A stretch of 64,000 nt of DNA from NCBI RefSeq assembly GCF_029407905.1, contig NC_073624.1:116870001-116934000 (forward strand), written 5' to 3'. The stretch is from Bubalus kerabau. Its lineage: Eukaryota > Chordata > Mammalia > Artiodactyla > Bovidae. Position 1 is the stretch's first letter. Each line of letters begins with the position of its first letter. A program made the position numbers and the translations under genes. The notes under the pieces are model-generated. The model saw only the letters and a program-made list of their open reading frames with translations, did not search any database and was not told the DNA's origin. Shown piece after piece: positions 10,742 to 22,891 of this stretch.

Positions 10742-12545
10742 TAGGTTGGAGCTAATCTGCACTAATAGAATTTGGGCTTTAAATGGAAGAGAGGGTATGA
10801 AAGGTTCTCAGAGATTAGCAGAATGGGTGGGAAGAGCGAAGAGATCATTCCAAGTTTGTGGAGCAGCGTGGGTGAAGGTAGACTCAGGAAGGGTGAAGGG
10901 GCTCCTTACCGTTACCCACGGTTCGCCCGCTCTCTAATCTGCAGGACGCTGCATGTGATGGTCCATGTGAGGGCTCACCACGAGTCCTCATGGTGAGGTT
11001 GGGCTGAAGGTGCCTCTTTAGATGATCCAGGAAAAAAATAAGGTGTCTTGGATGTGTCATCAATTTATTTACTGGCTCACTGGGAAAGCCATAATGATTA
11101 TTCACCAGCCAGTTGATATTTGCAAAATGGTTTGCCCTCATTTTGATTTGATTTCTCTCTAGCAAACTAGTTCAGGGCGGTCACCGCAAGTTACTCAGCT
11201 CACCAAGGAAACATTTAAAGATATAAAGGTATTAAATAAATGTGCCCAGGGAGGCTAAGAGCAAGAGCTAGGATTAAGAATTGGAAACTTCAGAGACCTC
11301 CTCTGTTTTTGCCTCTGGGGCTGGCTTTTTCCACAATCAGGCTTCTGGGAAACTGAATGATGAGGGGATTCCACGAAGAGCATGGCATTTTCTATAACCC
11401 TTTATTAAAAATGCAAGTCATCAAGTTAGAAGAAAGGCATACCAGGGAAGCAGGGAGGCCCACACTGCGGACCCAGAGCAAGGGTCCTAGACTGGGCTCC
11501 CTGTAACACATTCTTATTGACGGCCATGAAAAGATTCAGCGTCTTGAATGAGACAGCTGCTTGTACAGAGGCGTTTTTTATGAGCTGACAAGTTAGCCAA
11601 GAACAAAGCACATTTGTAGGAAGCAAATCGTTGCCAGTTTTAATCTGAGCTTTTCATTCAGCTGTGGCCGGAGACAATTGAGTTTTTAATGTTCCGCGTG
11701 AAGTTCCTCATTTTCGATTTTGGTCAGAACAAGGCCTGGGATTTGGTTTGGCTTAGGTGCTCCATTTTCAAAATGTCACTGAAATCAATGCGAACAAAAG
11801 CCATGCTGGTTGTTTTCATTTCCTGCCGATCATAACTTCTCCAGGGGACAGGGTCTGGACAAACAAAGCTGCCTCCGTGGAGGATGTTTATGCTTCTCAC
11901 TCCAAGCCCGAGCTTGAAGAGAGGAGATAGCGATTGACATGTTATGATGTGAAATGATTCAGAGGCCACGCAGAGATGAGAATTAAGCGGAGGTCCTGGG
12001 TAGGAACCCACTGGGGTCTAGAGGAGTTGGAGGAAATGGCTCTGAGCCACTCTGGTGAGAGTGAAGAACTGCCTCTGATCTAGCTTCTTTGGGAGAGACG
12101 TTTTTCCCAGGAAAATTATCCAGATAAGGAATTTCCACAGAAATGCTTTTAGGATTGCTTTAAAAGAAATTCAGTTGACAATGTATTGTGCACTTCCTTG
12201 CCTTAGCAACAAAGACTGTAGACCGTAGCAGGCCCTCTTGGTGACCGAGGGTACTCACTGCCTCCTCTGGCTTTACTGTAAGGACCTCTCAGGGCTCCCG
12301 AGTTGCCCATCACTGAACAGGTTCACTGGAGGGGGGGCGGGGGGGAAGCTGCAGGTTGGCTGTGTGATGGTTGGACATCCCTGGAGATTTGTATTTTTAT
12401 TCTGGACTATGAGTGGAATTTTTATTAGAATCTTAAAGGCAGTATCTGAGAATACCCAAATCCTGCTATGGGGGAATGATAATCATTTACCAAGTCAACC
12501 AAGTTAGCATTTCAATAGGTCAATGAGATTGGTTTGACCAGTATT
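10742..12545. other. Unique DNA, no gene recognised
   Basis: About 1.8 kb of non-repetitive sequence of moderate GC. Short frames on both strands have no recognisable domains. The stretch around 11,560-11,900 is complex, repeat-free sequence and would be the first place to look for a conserved non-coding element; I cannot show conservation. Confidence 0.45.
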
Positions 12546-12554
12546 AGCTTCTCA

Positions 12555-12776
12555 TTTGCTTCCTAGGTGGCACTAGTGGTAAAGAACCTTCCTGCCAATG
12601 CAGGAGATGTAGGAGACGTGAGTTTGATCCCTGGGTCGGGAAGATCCCCTGGAGAAGGAAATGGCAACCCACTTCACTATCCTTGCCTGGAGAATCCCAT
12701 GGGCAGAGGAGCCCGGAGGGCTGCGGTCCATGGGGTCACAAAGAGTTGGACAGGCCTGAAGCGACAGCACGCACGC
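12555..12776 (+). mobile_element. Bov-tA SINE
   Basis: Sense copy: tRNA-like head (GCTTCCTAGGTGGCACTAGT, GGTAAAGAACCTTCCTGCC), body ACTTCACTATCCTTGCCTGG, and a degenerate CACGCACGC tail. A 9-bp target-site duplication, AGCTTCTCA, lies at 12,546-12,554 and 12,777-12,785. Confidence 0.93.
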
Positions 12777-12785
12777 AGCTTCTCA

Positions 12786-13602
12786 CTAGAGAGTTGATTC
12801 GGGACCTCAGAGATTCCTGTCACCTGGCGCTTTTCACTATTTGCTCTTCATATACATGTAGCAAGGGCCTTAAACATCGCTGCTGTGTTTGCATAATGTC
12901 TAGTTATTACAATACAACTCAGTCCAGGACAACACAGACCCTAAAAACTGTAACAGAAATTTGCTGCTTTTAACCATACTCACTGAACAATCATTTATCT
13001 CTTTTAAACTGTCTTCAAACTATTGCCGTCTCCTTCAGGGTTCTGCCTTATGAAGGGTGAACCTTCCACCTCCCTAGCTTCCCAAACACATAATCAGTAA
13101 CCCCCCCGAGTTGAATTACTCTGCTGATGTTGGGATCCAGTCTGCCCTGAAAACATGTAGCCTGTGGGCTACCTGACCTTACTTGTCTTAACACTTTAAT
13201 AATAAAGAGAATGGAGATTTATTTCCATCTGCAGTTTTGGGTGGGAAAAGATTGGTTTTGTGGCTGAATGCCACTGCAAAAACCTCTCTTCCCGAGGAAA
13301 AAAATTAACCTGAATTTGTCATCTTTCCAGCAATTCTACTTTGAAATAATCTGCTTTTGATCCTATGGGATACAATCAATACTTTTGACTTATTTCAAAT
13401 TATTGCTTTTCCAGTAGTTAATACTTCTGACAATTTTTAACTGCGCAATATTTTTCTACTGGTAGGCTGTGATATCTATTTTTCATTGTTTTCTGATTCT
13501 TGTCTATTTGTTGAAAGCCCTAGATGAGAGAGAATATTCTTCATGATTTTAGTTGATTGATTGTTACAACTTTATTAAATCAAAGGGCCTTAATCTAAGG
13601 GT
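12786..13602. other. Unique AT-rich DNA
   Basis: About 0.8 kb, AT-rich, with no repeat family or gene that I can name. Confidence 0.45.
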
Positions 13603-14083
13603 ATGGTGGGCTGAATAATGGCCCCAAAATATATCGAGCCCCAATCCTTGGAACCTGTAATTGTTACCTTATGTGGAAAAGGGGCCTTATTAGATGTGAA
13701 TAAGTTGAGGGTCTTGAGATGGGGAGGTTACCTTGGATTATCCGGGAGGACTTTAAATGCAATGATGTGTGTCTTTACAAGAGAGAGGCAGAGGGAGATT
13801 TGACACAGATAGAAGAAGAGAAGGTAAGGTGACCATAGAAACTGAGATTGGATGATGTGGCCATAAGTCAAGGATTGTCAGCAGCCCCCAGAAACTGGAA
13901 GAGGCAAGGAACACATTCTGCCTTGGAGTCTCCAGGGGGAGCTTGGCCCTGTTGGCCAACCCCTTGGATTTATCCCAGTGATATTGATTTCAGATTTCTG
14001 GCCTTCACAACTGAGAAAGAAGACATCCCAGTTAATCACCAAACTTGTGGTAATTTGTTACAGAGGCCATAGGAAACTAATAC
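13603..14083 (+). mobile_element. MLT1 MaLR LTR
   Basis: Solo LTR in sense. It starts TGGTGGGCTGAATAATGGCC, continues through TTGGAACCTGTAATTGTTACC, GGATTATCCGGGAGGAC and GATGATGTGGCCATAAG, and ends TTGTGGTAATTTGTTACAG and GGAAACTAATAC. Nearly the full LTR length. No gag, pol or env remains beside it. Confidence 0.88.
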
Positions 14084-14295
14084 GAAGGGTAAATGAGCTG
14101 CTCTTCAATTTGATTTGGAGAGATGCGGTCATCTGCATCGCATTCTCACAATGTACTGAGTTTTGTGTTAGACCACATGGAAGGCAGAGGAGAAAAAAAA
14201 AAATGTAGTTCTTCCCTTCAAGAGCTTTGTGTCATAGCTGGGGAGGCAAGATGGCATTCATGAGACACGAGCAGGGGGTGCAGGGTATGAGTGAG

Positions 14296-14514
14296 TGCTG
14301 TGTGCTGAGTTGTTCAGCTGTGTCCGCTCTTTGCAACCCCACTGACTGTAGCCCACCAGGCTTCTCTGTCCATGGGATTCTCTAGGCAAGAATACTGGAG
14401 TGGGTTGCCATGCTCACCTCCAAGGGATCTTCCCAACTCAGGGATTGAACCCGAGTGTCTTATGTCTGCTGCACTGGCAGATGAGTTCTTGACCACTGGT
14501 GCCACCTGGGAATC
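14296..14514 (-). mobile_element. Bov-tA SINE
   Basis: Reverse-oriented, about full length: TTGTTCAGCTGTGTCCGCTC at the 3' end of the element, AATACTGGAGTGGGTTGCC in the body, and GCCACCTGGGAATCATT at the tRNA-like head. Confidence 0.9.
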
Positions 14515-15805
14515 ATTAAATGCTTTATAGGCTCAAAAGAACTGATGCACTTCAAAGGAGAGGTTGATGAATCAATCGGTAATATAGAGAAGTTTCTCTG
14601 AAAGAGGGGTGATGGGGAGAGTTTGCAGGCAGGGAGCAGGAAGGGGGGCATTCCTGTAGAGGAGAGGATGCATGCAGTAGAGGTGGAACCGCCCCTGGTA
14701 AGCACTGTGAGACCAGGGGCATGTTCACGCCGGTCAGCACAGATCCCCACCACCTGTCACGGTGCCTGCACATAAAAGCTGCTCTCTAAATGTTTGCTAA
14801 ATAAACAGGCGATGTTTTGTGGAATGTCACCATTCTGGGGCAGCTGGCCTGTAAGGACATACTTTGGGAAATGGGGAATATAGTCTGAGTTTGTAGGGTG
14901 GGGTCATTCCTGAAGGGCATCGGAAGCCAGGGAGAAGAAAGTCAAAGTATCAGAGTTACCGTCATACTAAAGGTATTAAATTGTTCTTTTCAAACGTTTG
15001 AAAAGGTGTTTAAGAAGCACTTGTTCCTAGCAGTTTTCTTTCCTCTTAAACTAATACAGTTATGTAAAGTTTAAAAATAAAATAAAATTAAAAAAAAAAA
15101 CAAAAACAGAAAAATCTCCCCAGATCTCCAGTCTCCCTGTGACACTGGCATGAAAAATACATAAAATTATTAATAATCTGACTATCTCACCACTCTGTTT
15201 GAATTGCATTAGTTTAACCTGGAAAGGGGAGCTATCGATGGGCTTTTCAGAACCCAGTACCAGCCCTCTGCCTGAGGATCATGTCCCACACATTGTGGTT
15301 TCTGAAATCCACAGGCTGTCTGTGGCGCTCTGCTTCTTCCTTCTCCTTCCCTGAGCTGGACGACAAATGCTGGCAGTTTGACCAGGATAGCTGGCCAAAC
15401 GCTGGCTTTTTTCTTCTTAGTGATGCACTGAAGGCATTAACCAGGTTCCAAATGATAAGAAACTTAGGGATTTTGAAGGCCAAACCCAAGTTCCTTTTCC
15501 CAGAAGGGGGCTTCCATTCTTTGAAAGGCAGAGTGCTAACCATTCAGTGACACCTTCTGTTTCCATGGTGACAGGCCCCATTGCCCTATCACAGACACGG
15601 GAACTCTCGTTTGCAAAATGAAATTATCCTGGCTGCTAGTGGGGCCTCTCTTACCTGTGGGGCTGTCCATCTTTTATAGACACTGTCTCTTTACAAAATA
15701 AGATGGTAGCAATGTCTATCATACAGCTGTCACGTCTGGTTCATCAATTAATTCTGAATTGTACTTAACAAAGATGTTTCTTTCCCTGATGATTATTTAT
15801 CAAAA
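14515..15805. other. Unique DNA with a short MIR/L2-like tail
   Basis: About 1.3 kb. TAAATGTTTGCTAAATAAAC at 14,788 resembles the 3' end of MIR/L2. An A-rich tract lies at 15,072-15,115. Frames at 15,247-15,550 are open on both strands at once and match nothing known. A candidate X-box at 15,559 is listed separately. Confidence 0.45.
15559..15572. promoter_or_regulatory. Candidate RFX X-box
   Basis: GTTTCCATGGTGAC is an imperfect palindrome close to the RFX-family X-box pattern GTTNCCATGGNAAC. Motif match only; it lies in repeat-free sequence but no promoter context can be shown. Confidence 0.25.
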
Positions 15806-16546
15806 TCAGTTCAGTTCAGTTGCTCAGTCGTGTCTGACTCTTTGTGACCCCAAGAATCGCAGCACGCCAGGCCTCCCTGTCCATCACCAACTCCCGGAGT
15901 TCACTCAGACTCATGTCCATCGAGTCAGTGATGCCATCCAGCCACCTCATCCTCTGTCGTCCCCTTCTCCTCCTGCCCCCAATCCCTCCCAGTATCAGAG
16001 TCTTTTCCAATAAGTCAACTCTTCGCATGAGGTGGCCAAAGTACTGGAGTTTCAGCTTTAGCATCATTCCTTCCAAAGAAATCCCAGGGCTGATCTCCTC
16101 CAGAATGGATTGGTTGGATCTCCTTGCAGTACAAGGGACTCTCAAGAGTCTTCTCCAACACCACAGTTCAAAAGCATGAATTCTTTGGTGCTCAGCTTTC
16201 TTCACAGTCCAACTCTCACATCATACATGACCACTGGAAAAACCATAGCCTTGACTAGATGGACGTTTGTTGGCAAAGTCATGTCTCTGCTTTTGAATAT
16301 GCTATCTAGGTTGGTCATAACTTTTCTTCCAAGGAGTAAGCGTCTTTTCATTTCATGGCTGCAGTCACCATCTGCAGTGATTTTGGAGCCCCCCAAAATA
16401 AAGTCTGACACTGTTTCCACTGTTTCTCCATCTATTTCCCATGAAGTGATGGGACTGGATGCCATGATCTTCGTTTTCTGAATGTTGAACTTTAAGCCAA
16501 CTTTTTCAGTCTCCTCTTTCACCTTCATCAAGAGGCTTTTTAGTTC
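15806..16546 (-). mobile_element. BovB LINE 3' end, antisense
   Basis: About 740 bp of BovB reverse-transcriptase 3' coding region in reverse orientation, from CAGTTCAGTTCAGTTGCTC to TCAAGAGGCTTTTTAGTTCC. Its two longest frames on the - strand (15,816-16,205 and 16,202-16,549) read as the C-terminal BovB protein with one frameshift between them near 16,200. A 5'-truncated, dead copy. Confidence 0.95.
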
Positions 16547-16791
16547 CAAAGTATACTAAAATCCAACAAAATAAAATTCTTGTTTTAGCTTGTACTCCCT
16601 TACATGCAGCTTCATATCTCTTGCTCTTGATCGCTAGGCTACCTTCCTGTCAGCCAATAAAAATGCTTAATTCTTCAGAATCCTGAAACAAGCAAGCAAA
16701 TAAGCAAACTCTTCCCTCAGTTCTGCTGACCTGTCCTATTACCATTGTACTTTTCTCACTCTTTCATTGTCAGAGTTAATAAAGCCTAGGA
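16547..16791. other. Unique DNA
   Basis: Repeat-free stretch of about 245 bp between BovB and BOV-A2. No feature seen. Confidence 0.45.
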
Positions 16792-17057
16792 GAAGGCAAT
16801 GGCACCCCACTCCAGTACTCTTGCCTGGAAAATCCCGTGGATGGAGGAGCCCCGTCCATGTGGTTGCTAGGAGTCGGACGCGACTGAGCAACTTCACTTT
16901 CACTTTTCACTTTCATGCATTGGAGAAGGAAATGGCAAGCCACTCCAGTGTTCTTGCCTGGAGAATCCCAGGGATGGCAGAGCCTGGTGGGCTGCTGTCT
17001 CTGGGGTCGCACAGAGTCGGACACGACTGAAGCGACTGAGCAGTAGCAGCAGCAGTG
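16792..17057 (+). mobile_element. BOV-A2 SINE, full dimer
   Basis: Sense dimer: GAGAAGGCAATGGCACCCC start, CACTTTCACTTTTCACTTTC linker between the units, and CGACTGAGCAGTAGCAGCAG tail. Confidence 0.95.
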
Positions 17058-17809
17058 GATTCAGGAGGTCTTAGACTATTAGTGAGCTGGCTTCTGACTG
17101 CAAACCTTTTTGTTGACCCATACCATGTTTCCTCCCTGCCTGAATATTTAAACATTGGGAGATTTGCATAAAAATTTGTATTTCTCTTTCTCTTAACACA
17201 CTGGGGAGCTGGCAACACTGGGCCACATTTGCACGTGACAGCAATCTCTCAGAATTGAGTTTCTTTTTCTGTCTTTGGACAGGGTGTGGGCTCTCTGCAG
17301 ACCCTGTAATCCACTCCCAGCGCTCCCTGTTGTCTGCAACTCTTAGATGAAGTGTCAGTTACCGTGTACCACTGCCTTGCGATCTTATTTTCCTTACACA
17401 CAGAAATCTCTATGTGTACCAATGCTTCTGTCTCGTATGGGAAGTAGAATGTCGATCCAGAGGGCTGCAGATCTTGTACTCAGCTGTTTTACTTTTGTGT
17501 GTTATCTGCTTGGCTCCTTTGCCATGTGGGTTTGCAGCCCCTGAACTGTACCACACTTTGTCAGCCTCTATGATCCTTCAGCTCATTGTTAAATTGTTCC
17601 TTTTCATCCACTGCCACTCGTCCTAATGGTCACTTCTCACTTGATAGATCAGATGGCCTTTTGCTGGTTGTCTTTCTCAAAGCCTGTCTACCTGCCCTTT
17701 CCCCTCACTTTTGCTCCATCCTAAACTGCCTTTCTCAGTGACTTAACTGACATCACCTGGAACCCCCTGAGACCTCTTCTTACCTCCAACACTGTCTCTT
17801 TTTTCCTCC
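17058..17809. other. Unique DNA, no gene recognised
   Basis: About 0.75 kb. Frames 17,347-17,544 and 17,414-17,626 (+) contain hydrophobic stretches but overlap in different frames and are probably chance. Confidence 0.45.
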
Positions 17810-18387
17810 ATTTATTTATTTAATCGAAGTATAGTTGATTTACATGGTTGTGTTAGTTTCAGGTGTATGACAAAGTGATTCAGGCATACATTCATATATC
17901 TGTTCTCTTTCAGACTCTTTTCTTATAGGTTACTATAAAATATTGAGTATGGTTCTCTGTGCTGCACAGTAGGTCCTTGTTGGTTATCTATTTCATATAT
18001 ACTAATGTGTATATGTTAATTTCAAACTCCTTTTATCCCCATCCACCTTTTTCCCCTTTGGTAACCATCAGATTTTTCCTATGTTTATGGGTCTATTTCT
18101 GTTCTGTATATAAGTTCATTTGTATAATTTATTTTTTAGATTCTACATATAAATTGTATCACATGGTGTTTGTCTGTCTTTGTCTAGCTTACTTCACTTA
18201 GTATGATCATCTCTAGGCCCATCCATGTTGTGGCAAATGGCATTATTTCATTCTTTGGTTATGGCTAAGTATGTGTGTGTGTGTGTGTGTGTGTGTATGT
18301 ATAAATATGTACTCACTTCTTTATCCTTTCATCTGTTGATGAACATTTAGGCTGCTTCCATGTCTTGGCTTTTTACTTTGCAGCACT
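17810..18387 (-). mobile_element. L1 LINE 3' region, antisense
   Basis: Reverse complement of a mammalian L1 3' end: GAAGTATAGTTGATTTACATG, GCTGCACAGTAGGTCCTTG, TCACTTAGTATGATCATCTC, and CTTTATCCTTTCATCTGTTG. It contains an internal (GT)n expansion at 18,273-18,297, typical of this spot in L1. A Bov-tA sits at its right edge. Confidence 0.88.
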
Positions 18388-18402
18388 GTGTTTATATACC
18401 AG

Positions 18403-18621
18403 GGCTCCCCAGGTAGCTAGTGGTAAAGAACCTGCCTGCCAATGCAGGAGACGTAAGAGATGTGAGTTCAATCCCTGGGTCAGGAAGATTCCCTGGAGAA
18501 GGGATGGCAACACACTCCAGTATTCTTGCCTGGAAAATCTCATGGACAGAGGAACCTGGTGGGCTACAGTCCACAGGGTTGCAAAGAGTTGGACACGACT
18601 GAAGCAACTCAGCACGAGCAC
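18403..18621 (+). mobile_element. Bov-tA SINE, full length
   Basis: Sense copy from GGCTCCCCAGGTAGCTAGTG to CGACTGAAGCAACTCAGC. A clear 15-bp target-site duplication, GTGTTTATATACCAG, lies at 18,388-18,402 and 18,622-18,636. Confidence 0.96.
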
Positions 18622-18636
18622 GTGTTTATATACCAG

Positions 18637-19154
18637 TCTCATCTAACCCACAATACAGGAAGCTCGTTGATTTTTGGGGTCTGAATCATGTCTTTGCTCA
18701 TGTCACCCAAGGTACCTTATACAAAATAGATGCTCAATAACTATTTGCTGAATGAATAAACATTCATCTGAGTGGATATTTCCTTATAGTTCTCTATTTT
18801 CATTCATTCAAGAAAACAGGAAGAAGTGTCAGTCATTAGATTTGAGAAGTGTAGCATATTTTTCAGTGATTTTTTTCCCCTCTTACTCCTGTGCTATGGG
18901 TGTAACACAGGCGTCTTTTGAGAAACTCATGTATCTATTGATTTATTCAAAATGTATATCCCACCTTCTTTTTAAAAGCATTTGAAACAGCATACGTATT
19001 AAACCTAATGTAAAATAGGACAATTATGTCTAAAAAGAGAACAAGGTCATCTCAAAGAGTTAGGAAGCAGATGTTACCAGACACCTGGGATGAGTTAATT
19101 GCTATACTTGGTAACTGGATTTGGCTTTGTTTCTTGGCAGCTAAAGCTGAAACG
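18637..19154. other. Mostly unique, with an L2/MIR-type tail
   Basis: Contains TAGATGCTCAATAACTATTT and GCTGAATGAATAAAC at 18,728-18,762, the hallmark 3' tail of L2/MIR. The rest is AT-rich and unassigned. Confidence 0.5.
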
Positions 19155-19500
19155 AAACACATTGAGTTATTCATTCAGCAAACATTTGTTGAGTATCTTT
19201 GATAAATGGGGCACTGTGCTAACAGTGGAGATTCTAAAATGAGTAAGTCTGAGTCCCTGGCTTTAGCACGTCACTTAGACGTGAGTTAAGTGATTGGAAG
19301 TGGATACAGGGAGCAACAGGGACTCGGAAAAGGGCGCCGAGGATGTTTGTGATGAGGAGAGTTAGGGCCAGCTCCTGGAAGAGGAGAGACTTTCACCAGA
19401 CTGGTCCATGTGGGAAGATCCTTCTTGGTATAAGGCACAGCACACAGAGAAACAGTGAGGCCTCCAAGAACGTGTTTGCTGAGTGAAGCTGTGGGAGCAA
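19155..19500 (-). mobile_element. Probable L2 LINE 3' end, antisense
   Basis: TTATTCATTCAGCAAACATT, GTTGAGTATCTTTGATAAATG and GGCACTGTGCTAACAGTGG follow the order of the reverse-complemented L2 3' end. Similarity fades rightward. Confidence 0.55.
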
Positions 19501-19509
19501 GATCCGTGG

Positions 19510-19638
19510 GATTTCCAGGAAAAAATATTGGAGTAAGTTGCTTTTTCCTTCTCCAGGAGATCTTATCAACCCCGGATTGAAATCGGATCTCCTGAATTGC
19601 AGGTGGATTCTTTACCGACTGAGCCACCAAGGAAGCCC
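19510..19638 (-). mobile_element. Bov-tA SINE 5' half
   Basis: Reverse orientation: GGAAAAAATATTGGAGTAAG in the body through GGTGGATTCTTTACCGACTG to GAGCCACCAAGGAAGCCC at the tRNA-like head. The 3' half is missing. Confidence 0.85.
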
Positions 19639-19862
19639 AGACCTTACCTTGCAATCAAAGAAATGTCAAAAGATCTCCTGTCATATTTTAAAAGCACTAT
19701 CCATATATCTGAGCTTTTTTGTTTTTAGTGCTTAGTAATTGTCCTTGTAAATATGAAGGGTATGATTCTTTATTGACTGTGTTTTCTGTTGTTCCAGGGT
19801 AATCCACTGCAAGTCGTTGGTCTAGTTCACCCTTGTTTTTATACTTTTCTCATGTGTGTTTC

Positions 19863-20142
19863 AGAGAAGGCAATGGCGCCCCACTCCAGTATTCTTGCCT
19901 GGAAAATCCCATGGGCGGAGGAGCCTGGTAGGCTGCAGTCCATGGGGTCGCTAAGAGTTGGACACGACAGAGCGACTTCACTTTCACTTTTCACTTTCAT
20001 GCATTGAAGAAGGAAATGGCAACCCACTCCAGTGTTCTTGCCTGGAGACTCCCAGGGACGGGGTAGCCTGGTGGGCTGCCGTCTACAGGGTTGCACAGAG
20101 TCGGACATGACTGAAGCGACTTAGTAGCAGCAGTAGCAGCAT
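19863..20142 (+). mobile_element. BOV-A2 SINE, full dimer
   Basis: Sense dimer from AGAGAAGGCAATGGCGCCCC to the tail TAGTAGCAGCAGTAGCAG. Flanks CATGTGTGTTT (left) and CATGTGTATTT (right) form a target-site duplication with one mismatch. Confidence 0.95.
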
Positions 20143-20754
20143 GTGTATTTAATACAAACCCAATCTTTATGTTGTATTAGACTTAATTTATAAACTTTCA
20201 CTCCTTCTGGGATTCTTTATGAAGACCATGTGAAACATGTCTTAAAAAGAACGGACTCACCAAAGGGAATGTAAATGAATGGAATCCTTTCTGAGACTGA
20301 CCAGGGATCACCACAGGAAGATTCCTGATTTATTTGCCCTCAGTTTCTCCAAATGCTGGAGAGAGTTAGAGACATTGAGGTCAAGTGGGAAGATCATTGT
20401 GCCTGCTTATAGCTCATCACAGAAAGCTGATAAGTAGTTAATGACCTTTTGTGACAACCTTATTCTTACAATTTAATGGGGCCATATGTGCCCTGCAGTG
20501 ACAGATGCCCAATCTGCTATTGCCAGCTAATGGCTTGTTTAGAGGCTCAGGGTGACTGTGTGACAAGTCTGGGCTGGACCAGCTGTTTTGCCTGCAACTA
20601 AAGTGTGGTCTGGCTGAATGAACGCAGACAGCAGACTAAAAGATATATTTCTACTGCATGGAAGTATTCATAATTTTTCTGGCAGGAGAACCTATTAGTA
20701 TATTTCTTCAAACAAAGGTACACCATCCTTCTTCCCACCTCCCCCCTCCCCCAA
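20143..20754. other. Unique DNA
   Basis: About 0.6 kb with no nameable repeat or gene. A C-rich patch (CCACCTCCCCCCTCCCCC) lies near 20,736-20,753. Confidence 0.45.
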
Positions 20755-20925
20755 AAAGCACTGGTCTAGGGGTCAGGGCACTTGGATTTTAATTTCATCC
20801 CATGGCTAACTAGCTGTGTAACCATGGATACATCACATAAATTCTCTAAGCTCCTGTTTCCTAAAATGGATCTGAGTTAGACCATCTTTGAGATCTTCTA
20901 AAATTCTGCTCTTTTGAATCTTAGA
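20755..20925 (+). mobile_element. MIR SINE
   Basis: Collinear with MIR in sense: AGCACTGGTCTAGGGGTCAG, GGCTAACTAGCTGTGTAACC, TAAATTCTCTAAGCTCCTG, TTTCCTAAAATGGATCTG. Confidence 0.75.
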
Positions 20926-20944
20926 ATCCAAATTGTGGGCCATA

Positions 20945-21190
20945 ATGATTCATATTCATCAGCTTACCAAATGTTAGGCTCTCTGCTAAGCCCAAACTAG
21001 TATTACCTTTTTTTAAACAATCACAGTGGCCCTAGGTGGCCATTATCATTATTCGTCATCATTTTAAAGATGGAGAACCCAAGTAACAGACAGACAAATG
21101 AATTGCCTGCAGTCAAGTGGCTGGGCCAAGGTGCAGCTGGAGTTTGACCCGGTCCATGTTCTTTATCTCTGCGCTGTACTGCACACTGGT
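20945..21190 (-). mobile_element. MIR SINE, antisense
   Basis: Reverse-oriented MIR: GTTAGGCTCTCTGCTAAGCC, TTATCATTATTCGTCATCAT, AAGATGGAGAACCCAAGTAAC, AAGTGGCTGGGCCAAGG. It stands close to the sense MIR at 20,755, forming an opposed pair. Confidence 0.7.
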
Positions 21191-22611
21191 GTGAGCTGAG
21201 AAAGAAGGGCAAGAAAGAACCAAGATGGAAATAAATCAATGATGGTTTTCTTGGTATCTGTGTGTGTTTTCATCTTTCGCTGTGTTTGTGATGCCTTGGT
21301 GTATATGCCCTAGTCCATTTCAGGACCCCACCACGCAGGCGCTTGCCTCCCCTGTGGCCCTGAGCAAGTCCTGAAGAACCAGGCTGCTGGGTTCCCATGG
21401 TGAGCAGCACTGGGGCAGTGTGGTATGGGGTAGTGCTTAAGTATGAGAAAATGCCTTTTCTTGGAAGAAAAGCAAAGAATCCACAGTACTGTCAATATAT
21501 CTCTGTGTGCTTAAGTTGCGTGTACGGATTTGTCATCTCTTAATCCCGTTTTATTTTAGTTCACATTTCTGAAACTGCTCATTATATTAGCCTTATGTTT
21601 CCTGGTCATATGAATTTTGAGACAGTGATCCCTTTCTGTGAAGAATGACTTCATTCTCCTCATAGAAAAATTACTTTGGCATTTGAGCAAATAAGAATTA
21701 AATGGAAACCCAAGACTTCTCTGATTGTGGTAAGCTCTTCCACCCAGCAGCTCTGCAATGTCTTGCTATGGAGGTTGAGTTGTATTTTTTTCCTCTAGGC
21801 TCAGGTCTATTTTAAGAATATAATATAAGTATTGTTTAAATAAGTCCTTCCCCACCAAGTAGAGGATAAAGCCTTGGTCATACTGTAGAAGGAAGGCTAG
21901 ATATTCAGGTGACCTTAAGATTAGAGAATTGACTCTACTAAATTTAGGTCAGTTTGATTTTTGACTGGGATTTGAGTCTCAAGAGGCATTAAAAAAAGAA
22001 AACGTTTGTAGATGTTGCCAAATACAGTTGCTGATAGGTTCTGGAAAGAAGGTAATCTCACGTCAGGCCTTCTGTGTGTTAGGCTGATCACTTGTTTACT
22101 CTGGTCACTTGTTCTCTTATCTGGCATGGTTATGTTCAGTCTCTCCTCTGTTGGGCATGGGGGGAGGACAGAAGACTCCTTAGAGGCCTGCTGAGAGGGG
22201 TGGAGGTGGTGGTGTTTCATTGGTGTTTCAGCGGTCCAGAAAAAACCCAGCCCCAGGGCATGCAGGTAACAGCAGAAAATCATCTGAATTAGAGAAGAGC
22301 GAACTGAGTCCGAAGCAGGGCTGGTCGCTCCATTTCCTGAGGTTTGAGGCAAGCTAGGCTAGGATGAGATATATGAAATTGACATTTTAAATTTAGAAAA
22401 TGATTTTCTGTAGGCATCAGCTAACACAGATAGCTGTGTAAATTAGTGAAGTATATCATTGTCGGTGTCTCAGACCCACAGTTCGTAGCAGACCAGTGAT
22501 GACATTATAGATCAGTTATATTGATGTGTCTGGCCAGGTCTATGAAGTTGTGTACCATGCGCGCTGACTATGGAATATTCCATTCAGATTAGTGCTCTCT
22601 GCCCTTCCAGC
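21191..22611. other. Unique DNA, no gene recognised
   Basis: About 1.4 kb. The longest frame is 143 codons on the - strand (21,921-22,352). It has no recognisable motif, its start is not in a strong Kozak context, and I do not treat it as a gene. Confidence 0.45.
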
Positions 22612-22828
22612 GTGATGTCAGTCCCAGCAGTCCTGACATTTGGGGTCAGGCAATTCTCTATTGTTGAGGAGACTGCCCTATGCATTATAGAGCGTTTAAC
22701 AACATCCTCGGCCTCCACTTACTAGATGCCAGTTGCATCTTCCAATACAACAACCAAGATGTCTCCAGTTGTCGCCAAATGTCCCCTGGGGTACAGATTT
22801 GCCCTTCTCTCTCACTGAGAACCACTAC
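22612..22828 (+). mobile_element. MER20 DNA transposon
   Basis: Near full-length nonautonomous hAT-Charlie element: CCTGACATTTGGGGTCAGG, TGCCCTATGCATTATAGAG, ACTTACTAGATGCCAGTTGC, GTCTCCAGTTGTCGCC, AATGTCCCCTGGGG and the terminal CTGAGAACCACTAC. MER20 copies are known in other mammals to carry regulatory activity; nothing here shows that for this copy. Confidence 0.88.
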
Positions 22829-22891
22829 ATCAGATTCACACTGATCCATATAGAGTTGCAGGTGTATGAGAGTTTATATGTGCCTATGTTC

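Noticed and set aside
15247..15550. Overlapping open frames on both strands as a possible exon
   Set aside because: Both strands are open over the same 270 bp and neither resembles a known protein; no convincing splice-site pair was identified.
20755..21190. Opposed MIR pair as a transposon-like inverted repeat
   Set aside because: The two MIRs are independently diverged old copies in opposite orientation; unlike the 36-38 kb pair, they share only family-level similarity.
21921..22352. 143-codon - strand frame as a possible gene
   Set aside because: No known motif, no exon signals that I could defend, and length compatible with chance in 64 kb.
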